This document shows positions 10,901 through 20,500 of a stretch of 64,000 nucleotides of DNA, one piece after another. The translations under genes and the position numbers were made by a program. Position 1 is the stretch's first letter; each line of letters opens with the position of its first letter. This DNA is from Opisthocomus hoazin (Eukaryota; Chordata; Aves; Opisthocomiformes; Opisthocomidae): assembly GCF_030867145.1 (NCBI RefSeq), contig NC_134417.1, forward strand, positions 95,255,278-95,319,277, given 5' to 3'. The notes under the pieces are model-generated. The model saw nothing but the letters and a program-made list of their open reading frames with translations, made no database searches and was not told where the DNA came from.

Positions 10901-13719
10901 CGGGCAGGGCCGGGGCGTCGGCAGGGCGGGGGACGGGCGAGCACCGGCCTGAGCACCGCGCTGCCGCAGATCTTCCAGGAGCACCCGCTGCACGGCTGCC
11001 TGCAGGCCAACGGCACGGGCGCGGCGGCAGAGCCGTGGAGGAACGCCAGCGCGGCGCCGGCCAACGGCACGGCCGCCCGCGCCGCGGCCAAGGTGACGGG
11101 GCAGCCCAACACGGCGCTGCTCTCGCTGGTGCTCATGGCCGGCACCTTCTTCATCGCCTTCTTCCTGCGCAAGTTCAAGAACAGCCGGTTCTTCCCCGGA
11201 CGGGTGCGTGGGGCAGGCGGGACGGCGGCGCGGGCGCGGGGTGAGCCCAGCTTCGGGGGCAGCGCCGAGCCGGGGGGGGGCCGGGCGGTGGGGCTGGCAC
11301 CGGGCTGACGCTGCCCCTCCCCCAGATCCGGCGGCTGATCGGGGACTTCGGGGTGCCCATTGCCATCCTGGTCATGGTGCTGGTGGACTACAGCATCCAG
11401 GACACCTACACGCAGGTCAGCACCCAGGCACCCCCCCGGCAGGACCCCTCGCTCGGGGCGGGGGGCTCACGGCGGGGGGCAGAGCCGGTGCCCCCACCGC
11501 AGCGTTTCTCGCCGCCTCCCCGCAGAAGCTGAGCGTGCCCAGCGGGCTCTCGGTGACGGCGCCGGACAAGCGGGGCTGGGTGATCAACCCCCTGGGCGAG
11601 AAGAGCGACTTCCCCGTCTGGATGATGGTGGCCAGCGGCCTCCCCGCCGTCCTCGTCTTCATCCTCATCTTCATGGAGACGCAGATCACCACGTGAGCGC
11701 GGCGGGGCAGGGCTGGGGGCCGGCGGGGCCGCGCGGGGCACGAGCGGGGCAGGGCGAGCCGTGCCGTGCTGCGCCGAGCCGGGTCAAGCTGTGCCGAGCC
11801 GTGCTGTGCCGAGCCGTGCCATGCAATGCCGAGCTGTGCCGAGCTGCGCTGTGCCAAGCTGTGCCAAACCGTGCCGTGCTGTGCCGAGCCGTGCCGAGCC
11901 GTGCCAAGCTGTGCCAAGCTGTGCTGTGCCGAGCTGTGCCATGTTGTGCCAAGCCATGCTGAGCTGTGCCGAGCTGTATTGATCTATGCCAAGCCATGTT
12001 GTGCTGTGCTGAGCTGTGCCAAACCGTGCCATGCTGTGCCAAGCCATGCTGTGCCAGGCTGAGCCCTGCCAAGCCATGCTGTGCCAAACCGTGCCATGAT
12101 GTGCCAAGCCGTGCTGTGCCAAGCTGTGCTGTGCCACGCTGTGCCAGGCTGAGCCCTGCCAAGCCATGCTGTGCCATGCCAAGCCACGCTGTGCCAGGCT
12201 GAGCCCTGCCAAGCCATGCTGTGCCAAACCGTGCCATGCTGTGCCAAGCCGTGCTGTGCCAGGCTGAGCCCTGCCAAGCCATGCTGTGCCACGCTGAGCT
12301 GTGCCGCGCCGAGCCTTGCAGTGCCACGCCGTGCCGGCCCAGCCGTGCCGACGCTCTGCCCTTGCGCCCAGGCTGATCATCAGCAAGAAGGAGCGGATGC
12401 TGCAGAAGGGCTCTGGGTTCCACCTTGACCTCCTGCTCATCGTGGCCATGGGCGGCTTCTTCGCGCTCTTCGGGCTGCCGTGGCTCGCCGCGGCCACGGT
12501 GCGCTCCGTCACGCACGCCAACGCCCTCACCGTCATGAGCAAGGCCGTGGCCCCCGGGGACAAGCCCAAGATCCAGGAGGTGAAGGAGCAGCGGGTCACC
12601 GGGCTGCTGGTGGCCGTGCTCGTCGGTAGGTCCAGCCCTGCCCGCGGCGGGTGCCCCCCCCAACGCTGCTCCGTCCGGCGTAGCCGTGGGGGCTGGGCAG
12701 CCCTGGGGAGCTGCGGCGGTGCCTGGGGGGGGGGGGCTGGGCCATGAGCTGGGGTGCCCCAAGCCAAACCGGCGCGGCCATCCCGTCCCACGCGGACACC
12801 AGAGACGCAGGACCCTCCCCGAGCACGGGGGGTGACGGGGCTGGGAGGAGTGGGGCTGGGGGGCTGCTGTCAGCCCTCCCGGGGCTCCGGGCCCCCCTCC
12901 CCGGCTGACCCTGCCCTGGCCCAGGCCTGTCCATCGTCATCGGGGACCTGCTGCGGCAGATCCCGCTGGCCGTGCTCTTTGGGATCTTCCTCTACATGGG
13001 CGTCACCTCCCTCAACGGCATCCAGTTCTACGAGCGCCTGCAGCTGCTGCTGATGCCCCCCAAGCACCACCCCGACGTCACCTACGTCAAGAAGGTCGGG
13101 AGGGGGTCCTGGGGGGGGGTCCCGAGGGTGGGACCCTCGTCTGGGGCGGCAGCCAGCCAGGGTTGGGGGGGATGGGGGCGTCTGCGGGACGGGCTCTGGC
13201 AAAGCCCGGTTTCGGGGTGGGGGGATGCCCGGAGCGGGGGGACAGGGCTGTTCCTGGGGGTGCCCAGACCCCGGCAGGGCTGCGGGAGCTGGGTGGGAGG
13301 GGGACGCAGGGGTCCGGCGCGCGCCCCGGCACCGACGGCCGTCCCGGCGCAGGTGCGGACGCTGCGCATGCACCTCTTCACCGGGCTGCAGCTGGCGTGC
13401 CTGGCCGTGCTCTGGGCCGTCATGTCCACCGTGGCCTCCCTGGCCTTCCCCTTCATCCTCATCCTCACGGTGCCGCTCCGCATGTGCCTGCTCAGCCGCG
13501 TCTTCACCGAGCGCGAGATGAAGTGTGTAAGTACCCGCGCCGCGTCCCTCGTCGCGGGGGACGGCCGGACCCCCGGGGTGGGCGGTGGGCGGCGGGGGGC
13601 AGCCCCTCGCTGCCCGCTCGGCCGCCCTCGCCCCGCAGCTGGACGCGGACGAGGCCGAGCCCATCCTGGACGAGCGCGAAGGCGTGGACGAGTACAACGA
13701 GATGCCGATGCCGGTGTGA
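1954..13719 (+). CDS. SLC4A2: Anion exchange protein 2 (AE2, chloride/bicarbonate exchanger)
   Basis: Electroneutral Cl-/HCO3- exchanger of the plasma membrane; regulates cell pH and volume and supports epithelial acid-base transport. Coding exons: 1954-1962, 4146-4320, 4388-4621, 4711-4834, 4962-5176, 5444-5580, 7811-7991, 8080-8215, 8321-8504, 9284-9398, 9478-9662, 9758-9971, 10067-10297, 10424-10572, 10701-10895, 10970-11203, 11326-11415, 11526-11692, 12372-12625, 12925-13094, 13353-13526, 13639-13719, all with GT/AG ends. From exon 6 onward every junction keeps frame. Product about 1,218 residues (human AE2 1,241). The protein starts MTQ, as in mammalian AE2b1. Landmarks: [15 protein letters not shown], the membrane segments GVSELIIS...LLVIGFSG, and the end [10 protein letters not shown]. 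Exon 3 needs two single-base shifts and the exon 4/5 junction one more, or a different acceptor; see findings. Upstream AE2a exons were not found in the window. Confidence 0.96.
1975..2830. repeat. C-rich simple/tandem repeat in SLC4A2 intron 1
   Basis: Blocks of CCCCGCACCGCCCCCCGCA and CCCCCATCCCCGCGATCC alternate, passing into CCCCGTGCCTGTACCCC-type blocks toward 2,640-2,760. The sense strand is almost purely C-rich, with matching G runs on the template strand. Open frames are artefacts. Confidence 0.85.
2890..4055. repeat. 62-bp minisatellite in SLC4A2 intron 1
   Basis: The unit contains GGATACTGGGAGTACTGGGA, GAGCGTGGCCCTGGGCACG and GCGCTGGGCAGCAGGG. Successive units start at 3048 and 3110, a 62-base step. 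Variant units carry AGAGCACAGCACCAGGGC instead. About 18 units, ending about 90 bases before exon 2. Because 62 is not a multiple of three, the long minus-strand Ser-Gln-Tyr-rich frames are artefacts. Confidence 0.92.
4146..5580 (+). CDS. SLC4A2: SLC4A2 exons 2-6, N-terminal cytosolic domain, first part
   Basis: Exon 2 (4146-4320) encodes an acidic stretch, then [16 protein letters not shown] and [10 protein letters not shown]. Exon 3 (4388-4621) encodes [18 protein letters not shown], a Lys/Arg-rich run and [15 protein letters not shown]. Exon 4 starts FFLQEDE. Exon 5 has [20 protein letters not shown] and the end ADLDYMK. Exon 6 has [19 protein letters not shown]. All blocks match mammalian AE2 in order. 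The frame breaks twice inside exon 3, after HLPP (near 4445) and after DEEEA (near 4550-4590), each as if one base were missing. The exon 4/5 junction is in frame only if exon 5 starts at 4943 (poor acceptor) instead of 4962 (good acceptor). Sequence error in G/C runs is the likely cause, because the rest of the gene is intact. Confidence 0.9.
5581..7800. repeat. 30-bp minisatellite with 578-bp higher-order repeat, SLC4A2 intron 6
   Basis: The intron is almost entirely made of units such as GCAGGGCTGGGGGTCCCGGT and GTGGGGGTCAG, about 30 bases long. A marker block beginning GAGGGGCCTGGCAGGGGTCC recurs at 6001, 6579 and 7157, exactly 578 bases apart twice, so whole groups of units were duplicated. 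From about 7,400 the units change to a GGGTCAGGCAGGGCGGGGG type. G runs are on the sense strand. Many overlapping open frames on both strands are artefacts. Confidence 0.95.
7811..9971 (+). CDS. SLC4A2: SLC4A2 exons 7-12, cytosolic domain core
   Basis: Six exons in phase. Exon 7 has [20 protein letters not shown] and [13 protein letters not shown], the region linked to pH sensing in mammalian AE2. Then come [98 protein letters not shown], and [20 protein letters not shown]. This is the band-3 cytoplasmic fold shared by AE1-AE3. The short intron after exon 9 holds a 49-bp minisatellite. Confidence 0.97.
8505..9270. repeat. 49-bp minisatellite in SLC4A2 intron 9
   Basis: Units of the form CCCTGACCCCCGCCCTCGGC, CCGCGCCGCCGCCCCG and TCCTCGAGGG start at 8562, 8611 and 8660, a 49-base period, with about 15 copies. 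The array runs from just after the donor of exon 9 to just before the acceptor of exon 10. Open frames on the minus strand are artefacts. Confidence 0.95.
10067..13719 (+). CDS. SLC4A2: SLC4A2 exons 13-22, membrane transport domain and C-tail
   Basis: Ten exons in phase. Exon 13 has [18 protein letters not shown] and the first membrane span [18 protein letters not shown]. Later exons have [50 protein letters not shown] and [19 protein letters not shown]. The long third outer loop has three N-glycosylation sequons (NGT, NAS, NGT). FMETQITT carries the Glu equivalent to AE1 Glu681. [13 protein letters not shown] matches the AE1 region with a stilbene-reactive Lys. The tail has LDADE, like the acidic carbonic-anhydrase-II binding motif, and ends EYNEMPMPV. 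Catalytic features appear intact. Confidence 0.98.
11700..12360. repeat. Pentanucleotide-phased array in SLC4A2 intron 18
   Basis: Degenerate five-base units, mainly GTGCC, GAGCC, AAGCC, GTGCT, GAGCT and ATGCT, run for about 600 bases. Later there is a larger unit beginning AGGCTGAGCCCTGCCAAGCC, near 12,056, 12,147, 12,197 and 12,261. Five-base phasing gives Cys/Ala/Val-rich frames on plus and Ser-Ala-Trp-His frames on minus; both are artefacts. Confidence 0.92.
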
Positions 13720-14130
13720 CCGCGCGGCAGCCAGCGCGAGGCCGGGGGGCACGGCCGGACCCCCGCGCTGCCGCCGTGCCACGCCGGGGACGGGCACCCC
13801 GCGCTCCTCGCCACAGAGACGCCGGCCCGCGGCCTCGCCCCGCCGCGGACCCCCGGCGCGGTGCGGGGCCCGGCCGTGCCTTCGGTCCCGACCACGCCAC
13901 GGGGCAGAGCCCCCCGTGACCCCCGGGCCCTGCCCCAGCCCCCGCGCTCCCACCAGACAATCGGGCGTCCCCCAAAACCCGCCGGGTTTTATTTTAACGG
14001 AGTAATTCCAATGGCAATAAGCAGCTCTGCGACTGGGCCGAGGCGGGGGCCGAGCCCCCACCCCCTGCCCCGGGGGTCTGCCCGGGCCGGGGGCACCCGC
14101 TGCCTTGGACCAATAAACGGAACGGACTTT
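13720..14130 (+). other. SLC4A2: SLC4A2 3' UTR
   Basis: Follows the TGA at 13717-13719. A canonical AATAAA at 14112-14117 is followed by a T-rich stretch, so cleavage is expected near 14,130. A second plus-strand AATAAA at 14468-14473 could extend the UTR through the FASTK 3' UTR. Confidence 0.75.
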
Positions 14131-14147
14131 GCAGACTTTTCACCAGT

Positions 14148-14153
14148 TTTATT
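14148..14153 (-). terminator. FASTK: FASTK polyadenylation signal
   Basis: TTTATT on the plus strand is AATAAA on the minus strand, about 410 bases after the FASTK stop codon and 36 bases from the SLC4A2 signal on the other strand. A second minus-strand AATAAA at 13988-13993 could give a longer FASTK 3' end inside the SLC4A2 3' UTR. Confidence 0.7.
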
Positions 14154-14563
14154 GTAAAGTCGGCCCCGCTCCCGCACCCCCTCCTCCCGGCGCGGGGAGC
14201 AGCCCCTGTGCAAACAGCGCGGCCCCCCCCGTCCCGCTCCCTGCCCTGCGCGGGGGCCGTGCAGCCCCCCGACCCGCAAGACCCCGGGGGGGGGCCAGGA
14301 CAGCCCCCCCCTATCCCCAGCAGCGGTGCGGGGAGCACAGGGACCCCCCCCCAGCCAGCCCCTCGCAGACAGGGCTGGGGGCAGCAAGGGACCCCCCCCC
14401 CAGCAGCACAGACCCAGACACCCCCCTGCACCCCCATCGCCTCACGCCCCTTCCCGCCGCTAACGGCAATAAATACCTCGCCCCCCCACCCCGCCCCGAG
14501 AGCCGTGCCCCCCGCCGTCCCCCCGCCGTGCCCCCCGCCGTCCCCCCGCCGTGCCGCCGTCCC

Positions 14564-17500
14564 TCAGCGCCGCAGCTCCCTCAGCTTCTGCCGCAGGTAG
14601 TGCTTGGCCTCCTCGATGCCACTCACCTTCTCCAGCTCCGTGTAGGGCAGCTGCAAGGGGACGGAGGGACCCTCAGAGCGGCCCCCCCACCCGGGGCAGG
14701 TGGGCTGGGGGGGGGGGGCAGCACTCGGGACCCTCCGGAGGGGAGCAGGGTGCAGGGGGAGCGGGCGAGCGCCAGCTCGGGGTCCCACGGACCCCCCGGC
14801 GGAGGAGGCTCAGCCCCGAGCACAGCGCAGGGAGGGGGCTGCGTCCCGGGGGCTGGGGACCCCCAGCGCCCTCCTGCCCCTGCTCCCAGCTGCCCCGGAG
14901 CAGCGGACCCCGACCGCGGACCCCGACCTCGGACCCCAGCCGTGGGGAGGACGGAGAGCGAGACCCTCCCGCTGCGCGGGGCGGGGGAGGCCGGGGCTGC
15001 TCCGCTGCCCGGGGGCGAGGGGGGACGAGGGGGCTTCGGCGTGAGGGAGAGGGGGGACCCGCTGCCGCAGCGCAGGAGGGGGGCTGCTGCCTGCTGCAAG
15101 CCCTGCGGAGACCCAGCTGCACCCCAGAGCTAAACACCCCCCCACCAAGGGCCACGAGCCCCTGGGCCACCCCGGCTGCGAGCCCTGGGCCACCCCAACC
15201 GCGAGCCAGATGCACCCGCAGGGGTGGGAGCAGAGCGGGGCCCAGGCCCTGTCCCCCCCGAGTCCGGGGACAAGCGGCGGGCACTGTTCTCAAGACGGCC
15301 GGTCCCCCGACCCCCCCCGACAGTTCCACCCGCCCCGGCACCCGTCCCCCCCCGTGACCGACCCCGCTGCCGGCTGCACGCGTGGCTGCGCGTCCCCCCC
15401 GCGCTGCCCGGCAGCACCCGCAGCCGGGGGCATCGAGGCACCGAGCACCCCGCAGCCGCGCGGGAAGGGCCGGGGACTCCAGCTACCACCACAGCCCCCC
15501 GCGCTGGGATGGGTGGGGGGCGGAGGCCCTGCTGCCCCACCAGCCCAGAACCTCCCCGTGCCCACGGAGCGGGACTGCGGGTAAGCGCGACCCTGGCGTC
15601 CGCCCCGTCCGGCAGCGCCGCAGACGGCTGAGAGCATCGCACCGCCGCGACGGGACGCGCGCGTGCCCCCGACCGCGGCGCGTTCCGCTGCCCCGGCACA
15701 CGAGGGGCCCTGCCCCGTGCCTCCGGGGACAGGCACGAACCAGAGCAGCTCTCCGCGGGGGCCGGAGGGCCGGCTACGAGGCAGCGACACGGGGCCGGAG
15801 CGGGAGCTCGCGGCCGAGTGCCTCAGCCGCCGTTGGCAGAGGAGCTCAGCTCTGCTCCCCGAGAGCCGCAGCTCCGGCCACACCGCAGCCCGCTCCGAGA
15901 GACGCGGCGGGGGGAAAGCGTCCCTCTCCGTGGGGAATGACGCTCCGCTCGGCTCCGTGCCACCGGCCTGCCCTCCGCCGCTGCCAGGGGACCCGAGCCC
16001 CCGGAGCCCGGCCCTCCCGCGCAGCCGGCGCGGGGCCAGGATGCAGCAGAGCGGGGGGCAGCGAGCGCTCCGAGCGCGGCAAGGGTCGGCGGCCCTCGAG
16101 AGGCCCGCGCCAGCCCTGGGAGCCGCAGGCCATGGCACAGAGCAGGCCGCTCCTCACCGGCTCGCTGAGAGCCGGCACCGTGAGGGACAGGGCGGGAAGC
16201 ACTGGCGCAGGCGCGAAGAGCGAGGCCGGAGCCTTCGGCTGCCGCGGGGATTCCATCCTTCAGGCCGGGTCCGAGTCCCGCCAGCGTCCCACGACGCGGA
16301 GAAGGCGGAGGGACAGCGAGCGGAGCGGGCAGACGCGCTGCCCGACGGGACGGCGTGGAACGGCGTGGGCGTGCGGTCCCGACACGGGTGCTGCCGGGGT
16401 CCAGGGGCAGCTTGCGCCCGCGCCGGGGGAGCAAGCGGGACGGGAACACACGGCCGCCGCGCCCCGGGCAGCGAAGGGGCTGCGGGCAGGCGCCGCTCTC
16501 CAGCCGTCCCACGCAGGCCCGGGGCGCGGGCGGCTGCGAGCGCTGCCTGGGGAGGAGGAACCGCGACCGCCGTCTGCAGCGGGTCTGAGTCCAAGGTTGC
16601 TGGCGGTTCCGGTGCGGAGCCGCCTCCTCCCGCTGCTCCACGCACCCAGCGCTGCGGGGTCGGCTCCCGGCCGGCGCGCCCTTCCGACACGCGGGACGCT
16701 CCCTCAGCCAGACGCGCTGGGAGGGAGCAGCGCAGGGCAGGGCTTGCGGGGAGATCAGAGCCGGCCAGCGCCCAGGGCACGATTCGGGGAGGGAAGGAGC
16801 GCGTCCTCGCCGCGGAACTTCGGGGGGAACGGAGCCGGCTGTCAGCCGAAGGTCAGGGCCACCAGGGAGACAGCACCCACCCTGGGAAGGGCCCGGAGCA
16901 CGTGGGCAGCGCGGAGGGTCCGGGGCAGGCGGCCCTCCCACCGCCCGCCCGAGGGCTGGAAGCACCACACGGCCCGGCCGGAGGACGGGGCGAGGTCCGG
17001 CCACGAGACCCAGCGCTGTCCCCACAGGTCCGGCCACGAGACCCAGCGCTGTCCCCGCAGGTCCGGCCACGAGACCCAGTGCTGTCCCCGCAGGTCCGGC
17101 CACGAGACCCAGTGCTGTCCCCGCAGGTCCGGCCATGAGACCCAGCGCTGTCCCCACAGGTCTGGCCACGAGACCCAGCGCTGTCCCCGCGGGTCCGGCC
17201 ACGAGACCCAGCGCTGTCCCCACAGGTCCGGCCACGAGACCCAGCGCTGTCCCCGCAGGTCCGGCCACGAGACCCAGCGCTGTCCCCGCGGGTCCGGCCA
17301 CGAGACCCAGCGCTGTCCCCGCGGGTCCGGCCACGAGACCCAGCGCTGTCCCCGCGGGTCCGGCCACGAGACCCAGCGCTGTCCCCACAGGTCCGGCCAC
17401 GAGACCCAGCGCTGTCCCCGCAGGTCCGGCCACGAGACCCAGCGCTGTCCCCGCGGGTCCGGCCACGAGACCCAGCGCTGTCCCCGCGGGTCCGGCCACG

Positions 17501-20500
17501 AGACCCAGCGCTGTCCCCGCGGGTCCGGCCACGAGACCCAGTGCTGTCCCCGTGGGTCCGGCCACGAGACCCAGCGCTGTCCCCGTGGGTCCGGCCACGA
17601 GACCCAGTGCTGGCCCCGCAGGTCCGGCCACGAGACCCAGTGCTGTCCCCGCGGGTCCGGCCATGAGACCCAGCGCTGTCCCCGCGGGTCCGGCCACGAG
17701 ACCCAGTGCTGTCCCCGTGGGTCCGGCCACGAGACCCAGTGCTGGCCCCGCAGGTCCGGCCACGAGACCCGGTGCTGGCCCCGCAGGTCCGGCCATGAGA
17801 CCCGGTGCTGTCCCCACAGGTCCGGCCATGAGACCCGGCGCTGTCCCCGCGGGTCCGGCCACGAGACCCAGCGCTGTCCCCACGGGTCCGGCCATGCGAC
17901 CCGGTGCTGTCCCCGCGGTTACGGCGGCAGGGCCGGCGCGCTGTGCTGCGGAGGGAGCGGGCTCTCCTGGAGGGAAGCCCTGTCCAGAGGCCCCGGCGGA
18001 CCCCCACCCGCCGCCGATCGCTGGCACCCGAGGGGCAGCAGGGCCTGGCGCCGGCACAGACACTCCCGGACACGGCGGGCAGCCCCGCGCCCGGCACGCG
18101 GGCAGACGGCAACGCGACAGCCGGCACCAGGACGCCTTTAATCCAGCCTAAGGAGGGCCGAGCTGCCAGGGGAGAGCTGCGAGCGCAGGCACGGTGCCCA
18201 GCGGGACCACGTCGCCAGCGGCACACCCCAGGAGTCAGTTTAGCACCCTCGTTAGCGACCTGGAGGACGGGACTGCGCGCACGCCCAGCGAGGCTGCGGA
18301 CGGGACGGGACGGAATGGGGAGGAGCGGCCGACGCCGGACGGCTGCGCTGCCCTGCGGAAGGGCCTGAGCAGGCCGGAGGAACGGCTGAGTCCCGACCGA
18401 GGGAGGAACAGCCCAGCCCCAGGACAGGCCGGGGCCACGCGGCCGAGCGCGGCTCTGCAGAAGGGACGGGGGGTCCCGACGGACAAGCGGAACAGCGGCC
18501 AGCACCGCTCCCTCGCAGCGACGGCAGCACCCCGGGCTGCGGCAGGAAGAGCCGGCGAGCAGGTCGAGGAGCCGACCCTTCCCCATGGCTCAGACCCATC
18601 CGGAGCATCTCTCCTAGGAGGGGAGGCTGAGGGAGCTGGGCTGGTTCAGCCTGGAGAAGAGAAGGCTGCGAGGGGACCTTGGAAATGCCTCTAAATATCT
18701 GCAGGGTGGGGGTCAGGAGGACGGGGCCAGACTCTTTGCAGTGGTGCCCAGCGACAGGACAAGGGGCAACGGGCACAAACTGGAGCAGAGGAAGCTCCAG
18801 CTGAACCCGAGGAAGAACTTCTTCCCTCTGAGGGTGGCGGAGCCCTGGCCCAGGCTGCCCAGAGAGGCTGTGGAGTCTCCTTCTCTGGAGATATTCCAGC
18901 CCCGCCTGGCCGCGGTGCTGTGCCCCCTGCTCTGGGTGACCCTGCTTGGGCAGGGGGTTGGGCTGGGGGACCCCAGAGGGCCCCTCCAGCCCCGAACACT
19001 CTGTGACTCTGTGTGTGATCTGCAGCGCTGTGTCCGGCGCGGAGCTCCCCAGAACAAGACCTGGACACACCGGAGCATCGCCAGGATGAGAGGGTCGTAC
19101 CGCAGGGCCACAAGGACGGTGACGGGATACAGCACGAGATGCGTGAGGAGAGGTCGACAGAGCTGGAGAAGCAAAGCTGAAGACTGGGCATCGCATTTAT
19201 ACGCACCAACACCCGACACGAGGCCGTGAAGAAGGCAGAGCCAGGCTCCGAGCGGTGCCCTCTGACAGAGGGCGAGGCAACGGGCACAAACCTAAAGCAC
19301 CAGAAATCCCATTTAATCCGAAGACAAAGCTACACGGAGCCCTCGAACGCCAGAAAAACCTTTTGCTGCGAGGGCGAAGCAGCACCGGCCCCGGCCCTGC
19401 ACCAGGCTCGGCGGACAGCAGCCCGTCTCCGGGACGCTCACGGCTCGAGCGGGGGTGGTACCGAGCAGCCGGCTCCAGGTGAGCCGGGGTTGGACCGGAC
19501 GATCCGCAGAGACCCCCGCCACCCCCGCCACCCCGCGGTTCTGGGGGGCTGTCAGAAGAGAAGCCTCAAGCCAGAGGAGCACGAACAGGCACCGAGCTGT
19601 GACGCAGCTTCGACTCAGAAGAGCCTGAACCGCCCTGGGCTCTTCGCCTCAATGGGACGGCCAAGGCAAGCGGCGCCCAGGACCGGCAGCGCAGCGGGCG
19701 ACCGCCGCAGAGCTGCCCCTCGCTCCCTCCCGGCGCAGCCCGGCAGCACCACGCCGGCTGCCCCGACAGCCGTAACCCAGGGCCTGCGGCAGGCCGGACT
19801 GCCTGGAGCGCGCCGCACGCTGCGGGCGTGCAGGGACGAACAGGCTGGAGGAGGAGGAGGCCCGCCGGGGCGACTGGGCACGGCTGTGCAGACACGCGCT
19901 GCGACGCGGGGCTCCTGGGACTACCCAGAGCCACTTCCAGCTCAGTTCCCAACGATCTGCCGCTGGCGAGGGAACGGAGGGGATGGGTGCGGAGCGCCTG
20001 TTCTCACACGCCCGAAGGGAGCCAGCCAACGACCGGCACGCCGAGCTCCCGCGGCCTCGCTGATGGCTAACCGCGCGCTGCCGGACCGAGCGCGTGGTCC
20101 GGCGCACCCCGGGAGCGAGAGCACGCTCCTGCTTGCGCGCACCCCGTCCCTGCCGCCTCGCTCCTCGCAGACCCGGCCCAGCTGCCGGTCAGCAGCCGCC
20201 CACGGCACCCCGGCCCGCAGCAGCGGCGCAGACCCGAGCGGCAACGGTTACCAGAGCTGGTTTGAGACGGGGCAGGGACCCCTGAGAGCGGGGTGCACAG
20301 TCCTGGGGCACAGGGCGGGCAGGCGAGGGCAGCCCCCCGCTCTCGGACACGGCGGCGCGGAGCTGGGAGCGGAGGCGGCGGAGCCAAGCGCTCTCCTCAG
20401 CCAAGGGCATCCCGGAGCCCAGCCGCGCGGCGAGAGCGGCCGCTCCGGCCCCGAGCCCGACGGCGGGCACCGGGGAGCCCCGCTCCGCGTGACACGGCTG

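Noticed and set aside
11686-12791. Ser-Ala-Trp-His-rich minus frames of over 330 codons
   Set aside because: Arise from pentanucleotide phase in an SLC4A2 intron and the antisense of an exon.
16995-17919. CRISPR-like regular repeat
   Set aside because: Units are contiguous with no unique spacers and the DNA is vertebrate; a minisatellite. The same holds for 40632-41408.
15382-18151. Open frames of 338-919 codons on both strands
   Set aside because: Produced by the 33-bp array and GC-rich flanks; overlapping in many frames, no known motif.
18713-19219. Hydrophobic minus-strand frame resembling a membrane protein exon
   Set aside because: The DNA aligns by eye with CR1 in the plus direction; the frame is CR1 antisense.
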